Numbered from the stretch's first letter, positions 19,652 through 30,507 are shown. The stretch: 64,000 nucleotides of DNA from Myxococcales bacterium (GCA_016794525.1 JAEUJY010000002.1:1-64000), one strand, 5' to 3'. The notes: generated from the sequence alone by a model not told the origin. Made by a program: numbers and translations.

Positions 19652-21379
19652 TCAGCGTCCGGGCGCCATCGCGTGGACGATCCGCGCCGCGCCGCGCGGG
19701 GTGTCGCCGACGACCTGGGTCCAGACCGCGTGCAGCCGCCGGTGGGCGTCGTCGGGGACGAGCGCCCCGTACTCGCCGAGCCAGCGCGGCGAGTGGCGCA
19801 CCAGCTCGTAGGTGGCCATCGGCGGACCGATCGGCACCGCGGTCTTGCAGCGGCTGCCGTCGGCCTGGCAGGTGGTGTACGCGCGGTAGCCGGCGCCCTC
19901 GACGAACTCGTACCAGCTGATCGCCAGCTTGCCGCTGGTGCGCATCGCCAGCTCGGGCACCGCGTGGTTGGCGCACGCCGGCTCGGTGCCGGCCACGCGG
20001 TGCCGCGTCCAGGTCGCGCCGCCGTCGGCCGACGACGCCAGCATGATGTTCCACGCGCCGTCGGGCGTGCCCGCGGCGTACGCGACGTGGACCTTGCGGC
20101 CCTGCGGGTCGGCGACGACGCTGGGGTTGACGAAGTAGAACGGGATCGACTCGCCGGGGCCGCTGACCGTGACCGGGGGCGAGAACGCGACGCCGTCGTT
20201 GGAGCGGGTGTAGCGGATCGCGTTGTCGGGCGAGCCCCACGCCGCCGGCCCGGCCGGCGTGGCCGCGGCGGCGACCAGGTGCACCGCGCCGCGCCCGTCG
20301 ATCGCGACGTCGCCGTACGCGCCGTCGATGGCCGGCACCGCGGGGCCGAAGGTCGCGCCGTCGTCGGTCGACGTGCGCATGCGCAGGCCGGTGTCGCCGG
20401 CCGCGTAGAACACCCGGACCGCCGCGCCGGTGGCCTTGGCCTTGGGGCCGGCGGCCGGCAGCGGGCCGGCGGCGACCATCGGCTTGTCGAGGCAGAACGG
20501 CGTGCCGGGCGGGCAATCGGCGGGATCGTGGACCGCGACCGGCGTGGTCCAGGTCGCGCCGTCGTCGGTCGAGCGCGCGTAGCCGATCTCGGCGTTCAGG
20601 TCGACGCCACCGCCGTCGTGGCCGAGCCACACCGCGTGCAGCGTGCCGGCGCGGTCGGCCGTCAGCCACGGATCGAAGTGCATGCGCTTCGACGTCGGCA
20701 GCGGCTGCTCGATCGGCGCCCCGTTCAGCGGCACCCGCACGACGCCGAGGAAGCTGGGGTCGAAGAACGTGGCGGCCCCGCCGGTGTAGAGCACCACCAG
20801 ATCGCCGTTCTTGGCCACGGCCGCCGACGGCTCGAACTGGTACGCGCCCGGGCTCTTCGCCGAGGTCAGCACCTCGATCGGCTGGAAGTCGGCGCGCGAC
20901 GGCCGCGCCCCGGTGGGCGGCTCGGCCGGGCACGTGGCCAGCGTGGGCGACGCCTGGAACGGCAGCAGGCACGCCTTGCGCCCCGGATCGCACACGTAGC
21001 CTTGATCGGCGCGGCAGTCGGCGTCGGTGGCGCACGCGGCGGCGCACAGGTCGCCCATGCGGCCGGTCGGCACGCACACGCTGCCGGCGGGGCAGTCGCT
21101 GACGCCGCACTGCGCGGTGCAGTAGCCGCCGGGCATCGGCGCGCACAGCGCGCCGGCGGGGCAGGTGCTCTGCGGGTTGGCGCGGTCGGGCGCGCACCCG
21201 TCGCCGATGTGGGCGATCGCGGCGGCGGACCCCGATCCGGATCCCGATCCCGATCCCGATGCGGTTCCCGATCCGGAGCCCGATCCGGATCCCGATCCCG
21301 CTCCTCCGGCGGGCACGCGCGACGAGGAGGAGCACGCGAGCGCGCCGGCGAGGGCGGCGGCGATGGCGACCTTGTGCAT
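19652..21379 (-). CDS. Asp-box (BNR/sialidase-like) repeat lipoprotein
   Basis: A 575 aa lipoprotein (MHKVAIAAALAGALAC) with a Gly-Ser dipeptide linker of more than 20 residues. A disulphide-rich segment follows (residues about 60-140, at least ten cysteines, of the CPAGALC...CVP kind). The rest is a six-bladed propeller-like domain with Asp-box motifs SxDxGxTW (STDDGATWTTPV, STDDGATFGPAV, SADGGATWTRHR). Such propellers bind glycans or act as sialidases, but I cannot place catalytic residues, so a binding role is as likely. It converges with the TPR gene. Confidence 0.82.
   Translation of the reverse strand: MHKVAIAAALAGALACSSSSRVPAGGAGSGSGSGSGSGTASGSGSGSGSGSAAAIAHIGDGCAPDRANPQSTCPAGALCAPMPGGYCTAQCGVSDCPAGSVCVPTGRMGDLCAAACATDADCRADQGYVCDPGRKACLLPFQASPTLATCPAEPPTGARPSRADFQPIEVLTSAKSPGAYQFEPSAAVAKNGDLVVLYTGGAATFFDPSFLGVVRVPLNGAPIEQPLPTSKRMHFDPWLTADRAGTLHAVWLGHDGGGVDLNAEIGYARSTDDGATWTTPVAVHDPADCPPGTPFCLDKPMVAAGPLPAAGPKAKATGAAVRVFYAAGDTGLRMRTSTDDGATFGPAVPAIDGAYGDVAIDGRGAVHLVAAAATPAGPAAWGSPDNAIRYTRSNDGVAFSPPVTVSGPGESIPFYFVNPSVVADPQGRKVHVAYAAGTPDGAWNIMLASSADGGATWTRHRVAGTEPACANHAVPELAMRTSGKLAISWYEFVEGAGYRAYTTCQADGSRCKTAVPIGPPMATYELVRHSPRWLGEYGALVPDDAHRRLHAVWTQVVGDTPRGAARIVHAMAPGR
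21229..21303. repeat. Low-complexity GATCCC/GATCCG repeat encoding a Gly-Ser linker
   Basis: Imperfect hexamer repeats (GATCCC, GATCCG, GATGCG) within the Asp-box lipoprotein gene encode its (GS)n linker just after the lipid anchor. The tract length is likely to vary between strains through slippage; multiples of 6 bp keep the frame. Confidence 0.8.
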
Positions 21380-21465
21380 GGTGCGAGTAACGCACGCCGG
21401 CGGCTGGCGTGACGCTGGCGGCGGCGTTTTCGGAACCTGCGCCGTGCCGGCGGTGTCGACCCTGC

Positions 21466-22188
21466 ATGCCCTACCGCGAGGACGCGCCCGAGCTGGCCGG
21501 GCGGCGGCGCGGCGCGCACCTGCCGCTGCTCGAGCGCGTGACGGTGGCGACGCCGTGCCCGGTGGCGTGGGACGACATGGTCGGCGACGAGCGCGTGCGC
21601 CATTGCCGACACTGCGATCAGCAGGTGTTCGACACCGCCGCGATGACCACCGCCGAGGTCGAGGCGCTGATCGCGCAGGTGCGGGCCGGCGCGCGCGTGT
21701 GCGGCCGGCTGCACCGGCGCCCCGATGGCACGCTGATCACCCGCGATTGCGCCGACGCCCGGCGTGCGCGGCTGCGCGCGGCGCGGCGGCTGGTGGCGAT
21801 GTCCGCGGTCTCCGCCGCCGCGATCGCGGTCCTGGTCCACGCGCTGCCGCGCGGTGCGGGCGCCCCGCCCGCGGTGGACGTCCCGCCTGCGCCGCCCGCG
21901 ACCGCGCGCGCCGCGCTGGCCATCGCCACGCCCACCGCCACCGCCACCGACGGTGACGGCGGTGCGACCGCACTGCCGCCGGTCGAGGGCTGCCCGGCAG
22001 CGGACCGCTGGTGCGAGGTGCGGGCGCGCCGCGCCGCGCCGCCTCCGCCGCACCGGCACCGGCCGGCGGGCGATGCCTCGGCGCTGGCCGCGTCGCTGTT
22101 CCGCCCGACCGGGCTGGACGCGGCGGCTGCGGAGGTCATCTCGGGGCACATCGTCGCGCCGGACCCCGTCGCGCCGGGGGACGACTGA
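21466..22188 (+). CDS. Membrane protein with CxxC-type RHCRHCD motif
   Basis: A 240 aa protein. The N-terminal 90 residues hold CPVAWDDMVGDERVRHCRHC, then DQQVFDTAAMTTAEVEALI. This motif recurs in Myxococcota, Acidobacteria and Bacteroidetes proteins and looks like a small cysteine-based (possibly zinc-binding) domain. RRPDGTLITRDC completes it. A transmembrane helix (about residues 105-125) is followed by a Pro/Ala-rich tail. The function of the motif family is unknown to me. I choose ATG at 21466. An in-frame GTG at 21409 would add 19 residues. Confidence 0.72.
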   Translation: MPYREDAPELAGRRRGAHLPLLERVTVATPCPVAWDDMVGDERVRHCRHCDQQVFDTAAMTTAEVEALIAQVRAGARVCGRLHRRPDGTLITRDCADARRARLRAARRLVAMSAVSAAAIAVLVHALPRGAGAPPAVDVPPAPPATARAALAIATPTATATDGDGGATALPPVEGCPAADRWCEVRARRAAPPPPHRHRPAGDASALAASLFRPTGLDAAAAEVISGHIVAPDPVAPGDD

Positions 22189-22220
22189 GCACGCGACCGG
22201 CGTCGCCCGCGCATTGGTGC

Positions 22221-22226
22221 TAGCGT
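22221..22226 (+). promoter_or_regulatory. -10 element TAGCGT, 9 nt before ATG 22236
   Basis: TAGCGT then GGCCTCGCG then ATG. No purine-rich ribosome binding site precedes the ATG, so a leaderless transcript is predicted. Confidence 0.55.
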
Positions 22227-22235
22227 GGCCTCGCG

Positions 22236-23153
22236 ATGGCCCTCCCCAACCTGTACTTCACCGCGCCGCGCAACCTGCCGCGGCCGACGGCGTTGCCGGG
22301 TCGGGTCGTCGTCACCGACGTCGCCTTCGCCGCCACCGTCGGCACCAGCGTGTCGTTCGACAAGATCACGCTGCCGCTGATCACCGGCCTCGGCGACCGC
22401 CTCGCGGCGTGGGTCGATCACCACGACCACGAGCGCCACGCCGACTACCGCGGCGATCGCCGGTTCGTGCTGGCCACCAAGGCCGAGCACGGCGCGTGCC
22501 CCGAGATGGTCACGCCCGAGCTGGTGCGCGAGGTCGGCCCGATCGACACGATCCTCACCCACGTCGACCTGGACGGCCTGTACGCCGCGGCCAAGTGGAT
22601 CCTCGGCGGCCGCGAGCCGTACCCCGGCGCCGACGACGACGCCCGCGCGGTCGACACCCGGATCGGCGCGCCGGGCCCGATCGGCACCCGCATCGATCAC
22701 GCGCTGCGCGCGCGGTTCCGCGACGACGCGCTCAAGCGCGCGGTGATCGGCTACCTGGTGGGCGGCATGCCGGCCGGCGCCCAGGCCGACGTGATCGCCG
22801 AGGCCGCCCGCGAGTTCGCGGTGCGGGCCGAGGGCACCGCGGCGCTCGCCGCCCGGTTCGCGATCCGCGGCCGGGTGGCGTGGGTCGACACCGCCGGTGG
22901 GCCGGCCTTCGACAAGACCGATCTGTTGCTGGCCGGGCAGGCGCGGGCGCCGGTGTCGATGGTCAAGGACTCGGGCCAGCTGACGATCGCCGCCGCGTTC
23001 GGCTCGGGCTGGGACTTCGTGCAGCTGCTGGCGCTGGGCGGCGGCATGCCGACCCGGGTCACGGTGCCCGACACCCGCTTCGTCGAGGCGCTGCGCGTGA
23101 TCAACGACGCGCCGGCGCCGGTGCCGACCGCGGTCGTCGACGTCGGCGAGTAG
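22236..23153 (+). CDS. DHH-like phosphoesterase family protein
   Basis: A 305 aa cytoplasmic protein with features of the DHH phosphoesterase fold: VVVTDVAF as a first Asp-containing strand, WVDHHDHE as the DHH motif, and [18 protein letters not shown] enzymes hydrolyse phosphodiesters or short nucleotides (RecJ, NrnA, GdpP). The substrate here cannot be told and the match is partial, so I give it as family-like. The last third ([20 protein letters not shown]) could be the DHHA1-type substrate domain. The cysE gene starts 22 nt after it and may be co-transcribed, although that gene has its own -10. Confidence 0.62.
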   Translation: MALPNLYFTAPRNLPRPTALPGRVVVTDVAFAATVGTSVSFDKITLPLITGLGDRLAAWVDHHDHERHADYRGDRRFVLATKAEHGACPEMVTPELVREVGPIDTILTHVDLDGLYAAAKWILGGREPYPGADDDARAVDTRIGAPGPIGTRIDHALRARFRDDALKRAVIGYLVGGMPAGAQADVIAEAAREFAVRAEGTAALAARFAIRGRVAWVDTAGGPAFDKTDLLLAGQARAPVSMVKDSGQLTIAAAFGSGWDFVQLLALGGGMPTRVTVPDTRFVEALRVINDAPAPVPTAVVDVGE

Positions 23154-23162
23154 AACGCGTGC

Positions 23163-23168
23163 TACAAA
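23163..23168 (+). promoter_or_regulatory. Possible -10 TACAAA, 7 nt before ATG 23176
   Basis: GCTACAAA then CGCGGCC then ATG. The hexamer lacks the final T of TANNNT. The same GCTACAA core occurs 6 nt before lipA. Confidence 0.4.
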
Positions 23169-23175
23169 CGCGGCC

Positions 23176-24081
23176 ATGACGGGCCGTGACTCCGACGTCG
23201 ACGATCTGGTCGAGCGCCTGGTCGACAGCTACCAGCGCGACGGCGGCGATCTGCACCTCTCGGGATCGGCGCTGCCGTCGCCGGGCGAGGTGGCGACCGC
23301 GGTCGAGCAGTGTCGCGAGCTGCTGCTGCCGGGCTTCACCGGGGGCGTGACCCGGCTGCCGCTCGGCGAGCTGCGCGAGGAGGTCCGCGCGCGGCTGGGC
23401 GAGCTCGAGGTGACGCTGCGCCGCCAGGTCTACCGGGCGCTCAACCACCGCACCCAGCTGACCGCCGGCCGCGCCGATCTCGACTGCGCCGACTGCGCCG
23501 GGCGCGCGGCGGCGATCGTCGGCCGCTTCCTCGAGCGGCTGCCGGCGCTGCGCGACGTGCTGGCGACCGACATCCGCGCGTCGTTCGAGGGCGACCCCGC
23601 GGCCACCGGGCTCGACGAGATCGTCGTGTGCTACCCGGGCTTCTACGCGATCTCGGTGTACCGCATCGCCCACGCGCTCCTGCGCGAGGGCGCGGCGATC
23701 GTGCCGCGGATGATGACCGAGCTGGCCCACGAGAAGACCGGGATCGACATCCACCCCGGCGCCAGCATCGGCCGGTCGTTCTTCATCGACCACGGCACCG
23801 GCGTGGTGATCGGCGAGACGTCGCTGATCGGCGAGCGGGTGCGGATCTACCAGGGCGTGACGCTGGGCGCGCTCAGCGTGCCGCGCTCGGAGGACCGGCC
23901 GGCGCCCGGCGCGCGCCGCCACCCGACGATCGAGGACGACGTCGTGATCTACGCCGGCGCGACGATCCTCGGCGGCCAGACCGTGATCGGCGCCGGCTCG
24001 GTGATCGGCGGCAACGCCTGGGTCACCGCCAGCGTGCCGCCCGGCGCGCGGGTCGCCGGCGCGCACACCCGCCGCGACTGA
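23176..24081 (+). CDS. cysE: Serine O-acetyltransferase
   Basis: A 301 aa enzyme that acetylates L-serine with acetyl-CoA, the first committed step of cysteine synthesis. An alpha-helical N-terminal domain (1-170) leads to a left-handed beta-helix of hexapeptide repeats: [20 protein letters not shown], then [10 protein letters not shown], ending [20 protein letters not shown]. The catalytic His of the DHGTG motif is present. The N-terminal domain is longer than in E. coli CysE, as in the plant-like/EpsC class, and carries DCADC. No cysK is next to it. Confidence 0.93.
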   Translation: MTGRDSDVDDLVERLVDSYQRDGGDLHLSGSALPSPGEVATAVEQCRELLLPGFTGGVTRLPLGELREEVRARLGELEVTLRRQVYRALNHRTQLTAGRADLDCADCAGRAAAIVGRFLERLPALRDVLATDIRASFEGDPAATGLDEIVVCYPGFYAISVYRIAHALLREGAAIVPRMMTELAHEKTGIDIHPGASIGRSFFIDHGTGVVIGETSLIGERVRIYQGVTLGALSVPRSEDRPAPGARRHPTIEDDVVIYAGATILGGQTVIGAGSVIGGNAWVTASVPPGARVAGAHTRRD

Positions 24082-24126
24082 TCGGCCGCGCGCGACGACC
24101 CATCTCCGGAGTCCGGCGCCGCGTGA

Positions 24127-24132
24127 TACGCT
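24127..24132 (+). promoter_or_regulatory. -10 element TACGCT, 9 nt before GTG 24142
   Basis: TACGCT then GGCGCGGCT then GTG. It fits the leaderless pattern of the window. Confidence 0.52.
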
Positions 24133-24141
24133 GGCGCGGCT

Positions 24142-25607
<1,466 letters not shown>

Positions 25608-25611
<4 letters not shown>

Positions 25612-26561
25612 CCGCTCGTACCGCCGCGCAGGCTGGCGGCGCGGGCCCGCAGGTCGCGCACCAGCGCGGCCTGGCCGTCGGCGTGGTAGCTCGAGCGCAC
25701 CAGCGGGCCGCTCTCGACGTGGGCGATGCCGAGGTCGGTCGCGATCCGGCCCAGCTCGGCGAACTCCTCGGGCGACCAGTAGCGCTCGATCGGCAGGTGC
25801 GACTTCGACGGCGCGAGGTACTGGCCGAGCGTGACGATGTCGACGCCGAGGCCGGCGACCTCGCGCAGCACCTCGACCACCTCGTCCTGGGTCTCGCCGA
25901 GGCCGAGCATCAGGCCGGTCTTGGTGACCGCGCCGCGGCGGCGGGCGTGCTCGAGGATCTTGTAGCTGCGCGGGTAGCTGGCCTGGACCCGCACCTGCCG
26001 CGACAGCCGCGGCACGGTCTCGAGGTTGTGGGCGAAGACGTCGGGCTCGGCGTCGAGGACGATGTCGGCGTTGGCGGTGTCGCCCTTGAAGTCGCCGACC
26101 AGCACCTCGAGCGTCATCGTCGGGCACGCCGCCTTGACCGCGCGGATGGTCTCGGCCCAGTGGGCGCCGCCGAAGTCGGGCAGGTCGTCGCGATCGACGC
26201 AGGTGATGACGGTGTGCTCGAGGTCGAGCTCGCCCAGCATCGTCGCGACCCGGCGCGGCTCGTCGGGATCGAGCGGCAGCGGCCGGCCGGTCGTGACGTC
26301 GCAGAACCGGCACGAGCGGGTGCAGATGTCGCCCATGATCATGATCGTCAGCGCGCGGCGGCTCCAGCACTCGCCGATGTTGGGGCAGCTGGCGCTCTCG
26401 CAGACGGTGTGCAGCTTGAGCTCGCCGACGCGCTGCTTGACCTCGAAGAAGGTCGGCTTGGTCGGCAGCGGCACCCGGATCCACGCGGGGTGGCGGCGGC
26501 GCGGCGCCGGCTCGGCGGCGGCGGGCGATTCGACGACCGGGAGGTGCACGCGTTCGGCCAT
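25608..26561 (-). CDS. lipA: Lipoyl synthase
   Basis: A 317 aa radical-SAM enzyme that inserts two sulphurs into octanoyl groups on lipoyl domains of pyruvate dehydrogenase and related complexes. The auxiliary cluster cysteines are C54, C59 and C65 (CESASCPNIGEC). The radical-SAM cluster cysteines are C80, C84 and C87 (CTRSCRFC). The C-terminal RSSYHAD provides the serine ligand of the auxiliary cluster. The ATG at 26561 matches the family length. The reading frame runs further upstream but overlaps the neighbouring lipoprotein gene. lipB is not in the window. It converges with the kinase gene. Confidence 0.96.
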
Positions 26562-26567
26562 GGGCGG

Positions 26568-26573
26568 CTTGTA
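26568..26573 (-). promoter_or_regulatory. Possible -10 TACAAG, 6 nt before ATG 26561
   Basis: On the minus strand, GCTACAAG then CCGCCC then ATG. The last base deviates from TANNNT, but the position is typical of this window. Confidence 0.4.
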
Positions 26574-26605
26574 GCGCGCCCGGGCGGGGGAGGGAAGCGC
26601 GGCCG

Positions 26606-27316
26606 TCAGCGCGGCGCGGTGGTGATGACGCCCGCGAACAGCTCGCCGGCGAGGAAGTGGGTGCCGCGCGGCGGCTGGTCGCGGTTGTGGCGCAGCGGCG
26701 TGTTGACGACCCGGCCGGCGCGATCGCGGCGCAGCGCGGGGCGGGTCACGTCGAACCAGCCGCGGCGGACCACGCCGGCGCCGAGGTATAGCACCTCGAC
26801 CACGCCGCGGTCGTCGCGGCCGAGCGCCACCGCGATCAGCGACGCGCGCGCGCCGCCGACGGCGCGATCGAAGACGATCAGATCGCCGGGCGCGATCGCC
26901 GGCACCGCGCGCCACGCGCCGGCGGCCTGGGCCCACGCCACCAGCGCGGTGGCGTCGGCGACGTCGGGCGCGGGGCGGTGGGCCAGCGCGGCCGACCACG
27001 CCAGCGCGGCGACCAGCGGCGGGCGCGGATCGCGGCGGCCGACCAGCCGGCGGGCGTCGTCGACCGAGTCGATCGGCGGCGTCGGGCGCGCGGCGTCGCG
27101 GTGCGGCGTGGGCAGGCGCGACAGCACGATGCCGCTGGGGACGCTGGGGTAGGCCGACGCGACGACGGCCGGGGTGGCGAGCGGCGCGTCGGCCGGCGCG
27201 GCCGCCGGTGCGGCGACGACCTCGGCGGCGGGGGCCGGGGCGGGCGCGCGCAGGCCGACCGGGGCGCGCGGGCCACAGGCGCCGAGCGCGGTCGCGATCA
27301 CCAGCCAGCGCCACAT
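26606..27316 (-). CDS. Lipoprotein with probable CHAP/NlpC-like domain
   Basis: A 236 aa lipoprotein (MWRWLVIATALGAC) with an Ala/Pro linker of about 40 residues. Its C-terminal domain contains IAPGDLIVFDRAVGGARASL, then IAVALGRDDRGVVEVLYLGA. This GDLIVFD...VALGR...YLG pattern resembles NlpC/P60 or CHAP folds that cut peptidoglycan peptides, but I cannot identify a clear catalytic Cys, so an inactive or related fold is possible. ATG at 27316 has a TACGAT -10 seven nt upstream and a T7 tract further up. Confidence 0.65.
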   Translation of the reverse strand: MWRWLVIATALGACGPRAPVGLRAPAPAPAAEVVAAPAAAPADAPLATPAVVASAYPSVPSGIVLSRLPTPHRDAARPTPPIDSVDDARRLVGRRDPRPPLVAALAWSAALAHRPAPDVADATALVAWAQAAGAWRAVPAIAPGDLIVFDRAVGGARASLIAVALGRDDRGVVEVLYLGAGVVRRGWFDVTRPALRRDRAGRVVNTPLRHNRDQPPRGTHFLAGELFAGVITTAPR

Positions 27317-27323
27317 GCCCGGG

Positions 27324-27329
27324 ATCGTA
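27324..27329 (-). promoter_or_regulatory. -10 element TACGAT, 7 nt before ATG 27316
   Basis: On the minus strand, TACGAT then CCCGGGC then ATG. A run of seven T lies about 20 nt upstream and could act as an AT-rich upstream element. Confidence 0.6.
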
Positions 27330-27405
27330 GGAGCGGTGGCCCGGGCGGGCAAAAAAATCACCGGATCACGCAACCGCCGGCGGGCGCGGCCGAGACCTGC
27401 GGCAA

Positions 27406-28029
27406 ATGAGCTCCCCGTTCGATCGCATCCTGGCCGCTTCGTCCGACTACGTCGCCGCCGCTGCAAAGGCGGTCAAGGCCAGCGTGCGGGCCCAGGCGGT
27501 GGTGGATGTCCCGGCCAGCGCGGCGGCGCCGAGCTACGGCCCGCCGGGCCTCAAGAAGCTGACCATCCTCGATCTCGATCGCGGCGGTGGCGTGACCGCG
27601 CAGTACAACCCGCGGGAGATCCAGATCGACAAGGCGGCGACCTGGAAGCAGTCGGAGACCAACTCCGGCAACGCGCCCGAGCTCGAGTTCACGTCGGCCG
27701 CCGCCCGCAGCCTGACGCTCGAGCTGTTCTTCGACACCTACGAGTCGAACGACGGCACCGGCCAGCCGCTCGACGTGCACAAGACGTTCATCAAGGTCCT
27801 GCAGGAGTTCCTGCTCGTGATCGACCCGAACGGCAGCGAGGCCGAGCGGCGCCCGCCCAAGGCGATGGTGGTCTGGGGCGACGACATGCCGCGGTTCGTC
27901 GGCGTGGTCGAGTCGGTGTCGACCAAGTACACGATGTTCATGCCGGGCGGGCGACCGGTGCGCGCGACCGCGTCGGTGAAGCTGATCGAGGCCCAGCGGA
28001 TGGAGTCCCCGCCCAAGAAGCGCCCGTGA
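27406..28029 (+). CDS. Orphan contractile injection system tube protein (Afp7/Pvc7-like)
   Basis: A 207 aa protein matching the CIS tube domain of extracellular contractile injection systems: LTILDLDRGGGVTAQYNPRE, LEFTSAAARSLTLELFFDTY and RFVGVVESVSTKYTMF. In Afp/Pvc-type particles this domain sits between the baseplate and the tail tube and normally has a C-terminal LysM domain, which is absent here (the protein ends in PPKKRP). No sheath, spike, baseplate or AAA+ gene lies nearby. It therefore either completes a cluster elsewhere or is a stray paralogue. The stop lies 7 nt from that of the convergent RNA methyltransferase. Confidence 0.82.
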   Translation: MSSPFDRILAASSDYVAAAAKAVKASVRAQAVVDVPASAAAPSYGPPGLKKLTILDLDRGGGVTAQYNPREIQIDKAATWKQSETNSGNAPELEFTSAAARSLTLELFFDTYESNDGTGQPLDVHKTFIKVLQEFLLVIDPNGSEAERRPPKAMVVWGDDMPRFVGVVESVSTKYTMFMPGGRPVRATASVKLIEAQRMESPPKKRP

Positions 28030-28035
28030 CGCCGC

Positions 28036-29379
28036 TCAGCGCACGAGCCGGACGACGGTCTCGATCTGCGACGTCGCCGGCATCAGGTCGAACGGCTGCG
28101 CGTGATCGACCCGCCAGCCGGCGGCGACCAGCGCCGCCAGATCGCGGCCGAGCGACTCGGGGCCGCAGCTGACGTAGATCAGCCGCTGCGCCGACGACGC
28201 GGTGGCGGCGGCCAGCGTCGCTGGCGAGCAGCCCTTGCGCGGCGGGTTGACGACGACCAGGTCGACCGCGGGGAAGCCGGCGAGCCGCGCGGCGTCGCCG
28301 ACCTCGCCGGTGACGGCCAGCCCGGCCCGGGTCGCGGCGGCGGTGAGCGCGGCGATCGCGCTGGCGTCGCGCTCGATCGCGGTGACGGTGGCGCCGGCGC
28401 GGGCCAGCGCGAAGGCGATGCCGCCGAGGCCGGCGTAGACGTCGACCGCGCGGGTCGCGGCCGTCGCCTCGGCCAGCGCCGCGACGTGGGCGTACAGCGC
28501 GTCGGCCTGGGCCGGGTTGACCTGGGCGAACTCGCTGGCGCCCAGCGCGACCGGGACGCCGGCGACCTGATCGTCGAGCGTCATCGCGCCGGCCAGCGGC
28601 GTCGGCGGTTGATCGAGCAGGCCGCCGTCGGTGCGATCGTTGTCGAGGCGGACCACGCCGACCACCTCGGGCGCGGCGGCGGTGAGCGCGGCGGCGGTCG
28701 CGGCCATGATCGCCGGCGGGGTCGCGCCGTGGACCACCAGGCCGACCAGCACCCGGCCGTCGCGGGCGGCGCGCACGATCGCGTAGCGCAGGTGGCCGGT
28801 GCGGCGGCGCTCGTCGGCCGGGGCTAGCCGCGCGCCGGCGGCGGCGGCGACGATCGCGCCGCGCACGCGATCGATCGCCGGCACCACCAGCTGGCAGCCG
28901 GCGGTGTCGACGAAGGCGTGGCGATCGCGCGCCCAGGCGCCGAGCGCGAGGTGGCCGTCGGTGCGGCCGGCGACGTACTTGCCCTTGGCGCGGTAGTGGA
29001 TCGGGCTGGGCGCGGCGATCGGCGGCGCCACCGCGGCGAGGTCGCCGAGCGCGCGCTGCACCCGGCGGTGCTTGGCGGCCAGCTGCGCCGGGTAGGCGAC
29101 GTGCTGCCACGGGCAGCCGCCGCAGCGTCCGAACGCCGGACACACCGGCCGCGCGCGATCGGCCGACGGCGGCGAGGTGCGGGCGACGATCCGCCCCCAC
29201 GACGCCGGCTGGTGCGGGCTGTGGTGGACCGCCGCGACCTCGGCCGACTCGCCGGGGACCAGCTCGGGCACGTGCCACTGCCGGCCGTCGACGGTGCCGA
29301 CCCCCGCGCCGTCGTCGTCGAGGTCGGCCGCGGTGACGGCGATGACGGGCGGCTTGCCGACGGCGGACATCTCTGGCAT
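28036..29379 (-). CDS. rlmD: RNA (uracil-5-)-methyltransferase, RlmD/RumA type
   Basis: A 447 aa protein (444 from the alternative ATG at 29370). An N-terminal TRAM-like domain is followed by CPAFGRCGGCPWQHV, the cysteine set of the 4Fe-4S cluster of RlmD/RlmC enzymes. The methyltransferase domain has VDVYAGLGGIAFALA, NPPRKG and the catalytic cysteine in YVSCGPESLGRDL. It makes m5U in 23S rRNA (U1939 in E. coli); the exact target is inferred. It diverges from mnmA with only about 12 nt between starts, so the two promoters must overlap the coding sequences or be very compact. Confidence 0.9.
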   Translation of the reverse strand: MPEMSAVGKPPVIAVTAADLDDDGAGVGTVDGRQWHVPELVPGESAEVAAVHHSPHQPASWGRIVARTSPPSADRARPVCPAFGRCGGCPWQHVAYPAQLAAKHRRVQRALGDLAAVAPPIAAPSPIHYRAKGKYVAGRTDGHLALGAWARDRHAFVDTAGCQLVVPAIDRVRGAIVAAAAGARLAPADERRRTGHLRYAIVRAARDGRVLVGLVVHGATPPAIMAATAAALTAAAPEVVGVVRLDNDRTDGGLLDQPPTPLAGAMTLDDQVAGVPVALGASEFAQVNPAQADALYAHVAALAEATAATRAVDVYAGLGGIAFALARAGATVTAIERDASAIAALTAAATRAGLAVTGEVGDAARLAGFPAVDLVVVNPPRKGCSPATLAAATASSAQRLIYVSCGPESLGRDLAALVAAGWRVDHAQPFDLMPATSQIETVVRLVR

Positions 29380-29391
29380 GGGTAGCACGCC

Positions 29392-30507
29392 ATGACCGTC
29401 GCCGTCGCCGTCCCCGCCGCGCCGCCGCGCACGATCGTCGTCGCGCTGTCGGGCGGCGTCGACTCGGCGGCCGCCGCCGGGCTCTTGGTGCGCGCCGGCC
29501 ACCGCGTCATCGGCATGACGATGCGGCTGTACGACGCGCGCGGCACCGCCGGCGCCCGCGGCCGCTGCTGCGGGCCGCGCGACATCGAGGACGCGCGCCG
29601 GGTCGCCGAGCACCTCGACATCCCGTTCTACGTGATCGATCTCGAGGCCGAGTTCACCGCGGCGGTGGTCGACGACTTCGTCGCCACCTACCTCGACGGC
29701 CGCACGCCCAACCCGTGCGTGCGCTGCAACCAGCACCTCAAGTTCGCGCCGCTCCTGGCGCAGGCCCAGGCGGTCGGCGCCGACCTGCTGGCCACCGGGC
29801 ACTACGGCCGGATCGCGCCCGGCCCCGACGGCGCGCCGGCGCTGTGGCGCGCCGTCGACGACGACAAGGACCAGTCGTACTTCCTGTTCTCGATGCCGGC
29901 GGCGGCGCTGGGCCGCGTCGTGTTCCCGCTCGGCGGGCTGACCAAGCCGGCGGTGCGGGCGCTGGCCGCCGAGCTCGGCCTGCCCAACGCGGCCAAGCCC
30001 GAGTCCCAGGAGATCTGCTTCATCCCCGACGGCGATCACGCCGGCTTCGTCGCCGCCGCGGCGCTCAAGCGCGGGCGGCCGCTGCCGACCGCCGGCGCGA
30101 TCGTCGACGCCGACGGCGCGGTGCTGGGCCGCCACGACGGCGTCCACCGGTTCACGATCGGCCAGCACCGCGGGCTCGGTAACCTCAAGGGCGTCGGCCC
30201 CGACGATCGCCGCTACGTCACCGCGCTCGACCCGGCGGCGGGCACGGTCACCGTCGGCGCGCGCGCCGAGGCCACCACCGCGGCGTTCACGCTCGACGAG
30301 CCGCGCTGGCTCGGGCCGCTGGCCGACGGGCTGACCGTCCAGGTCCGCCACCGCGGCGCCCGGGTGCCGGCCCAGGTCACCGTCGACGGCGAGGTGCGGG
30401 TGACGCTGGCCGAGCCGGTGACCGCGGCGCCCGGCCAGGCGGCGGTCATCTACGCCGGCGATCGCGTCGTCGGCGGCGGCTGGGTCGCGCGGCCGCGCGC
30501 CGCCTGA
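29392..30507 (+). CDS. mnmA: tRNA 2-thiouridylase
   Basis: A 371 aa enzyme that thiolates U34 of Lys, Glu and Gln tRNAs using ATP and a persulphide relay. The PP-loop is SGGVDS (20-25). The catalytic cysteines are Cys109 (NPCVRCN) and Cys209 (SQEICF). The C-terminal beta-barrel domain is complete (FTIGQHRGLGN, GDRVVGGGW). The length is normal. It is divergent with another RNA-modifying gene and a few kb from rnc and tilS, so RNA maturation genes cluster in this stretch. Confidence 0.96.
   Translation: MTVAVAVPAAPPRTIVVALSGGVDSAAAAGLLVRAGHRVIGMTMRLYDARGTAGARGRCCGPRDIEDARRVAEHLDIPFYVIDLEAEFTAAVVDDFVATYLDGRTPNPCVRCNQHLKFAPLLAQAQAVGADLLATGHYGRIAPGPDGAPALWRAVDDDKDQSYFLFSMPAAALGRVVFPLGGLTKPAVRALAAELGLPNAAKPESQEICFIPDGDHAGFVAAAALKRGRPLPTAGAIVDADGAVLGRHDGVHRFTIGQHRGLGNLKGVGPDDRRYVTALDPAAGTVTVGARAEATTAAFTLDEPRWLGPLADGLTVQVRHRGARVPAQVTVDGEVRVTLAEPVTAAPGQAAVIYAGDRVVGGGWVARPRAA

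Noticed and set aside
26606-27316. Confident call as a peptidoglycan hydrolase
   Set aside because: The fold pattern fits, but I could not identify the catalytic Cys/His pair, so only a CHAP/NlpC-like label is given.
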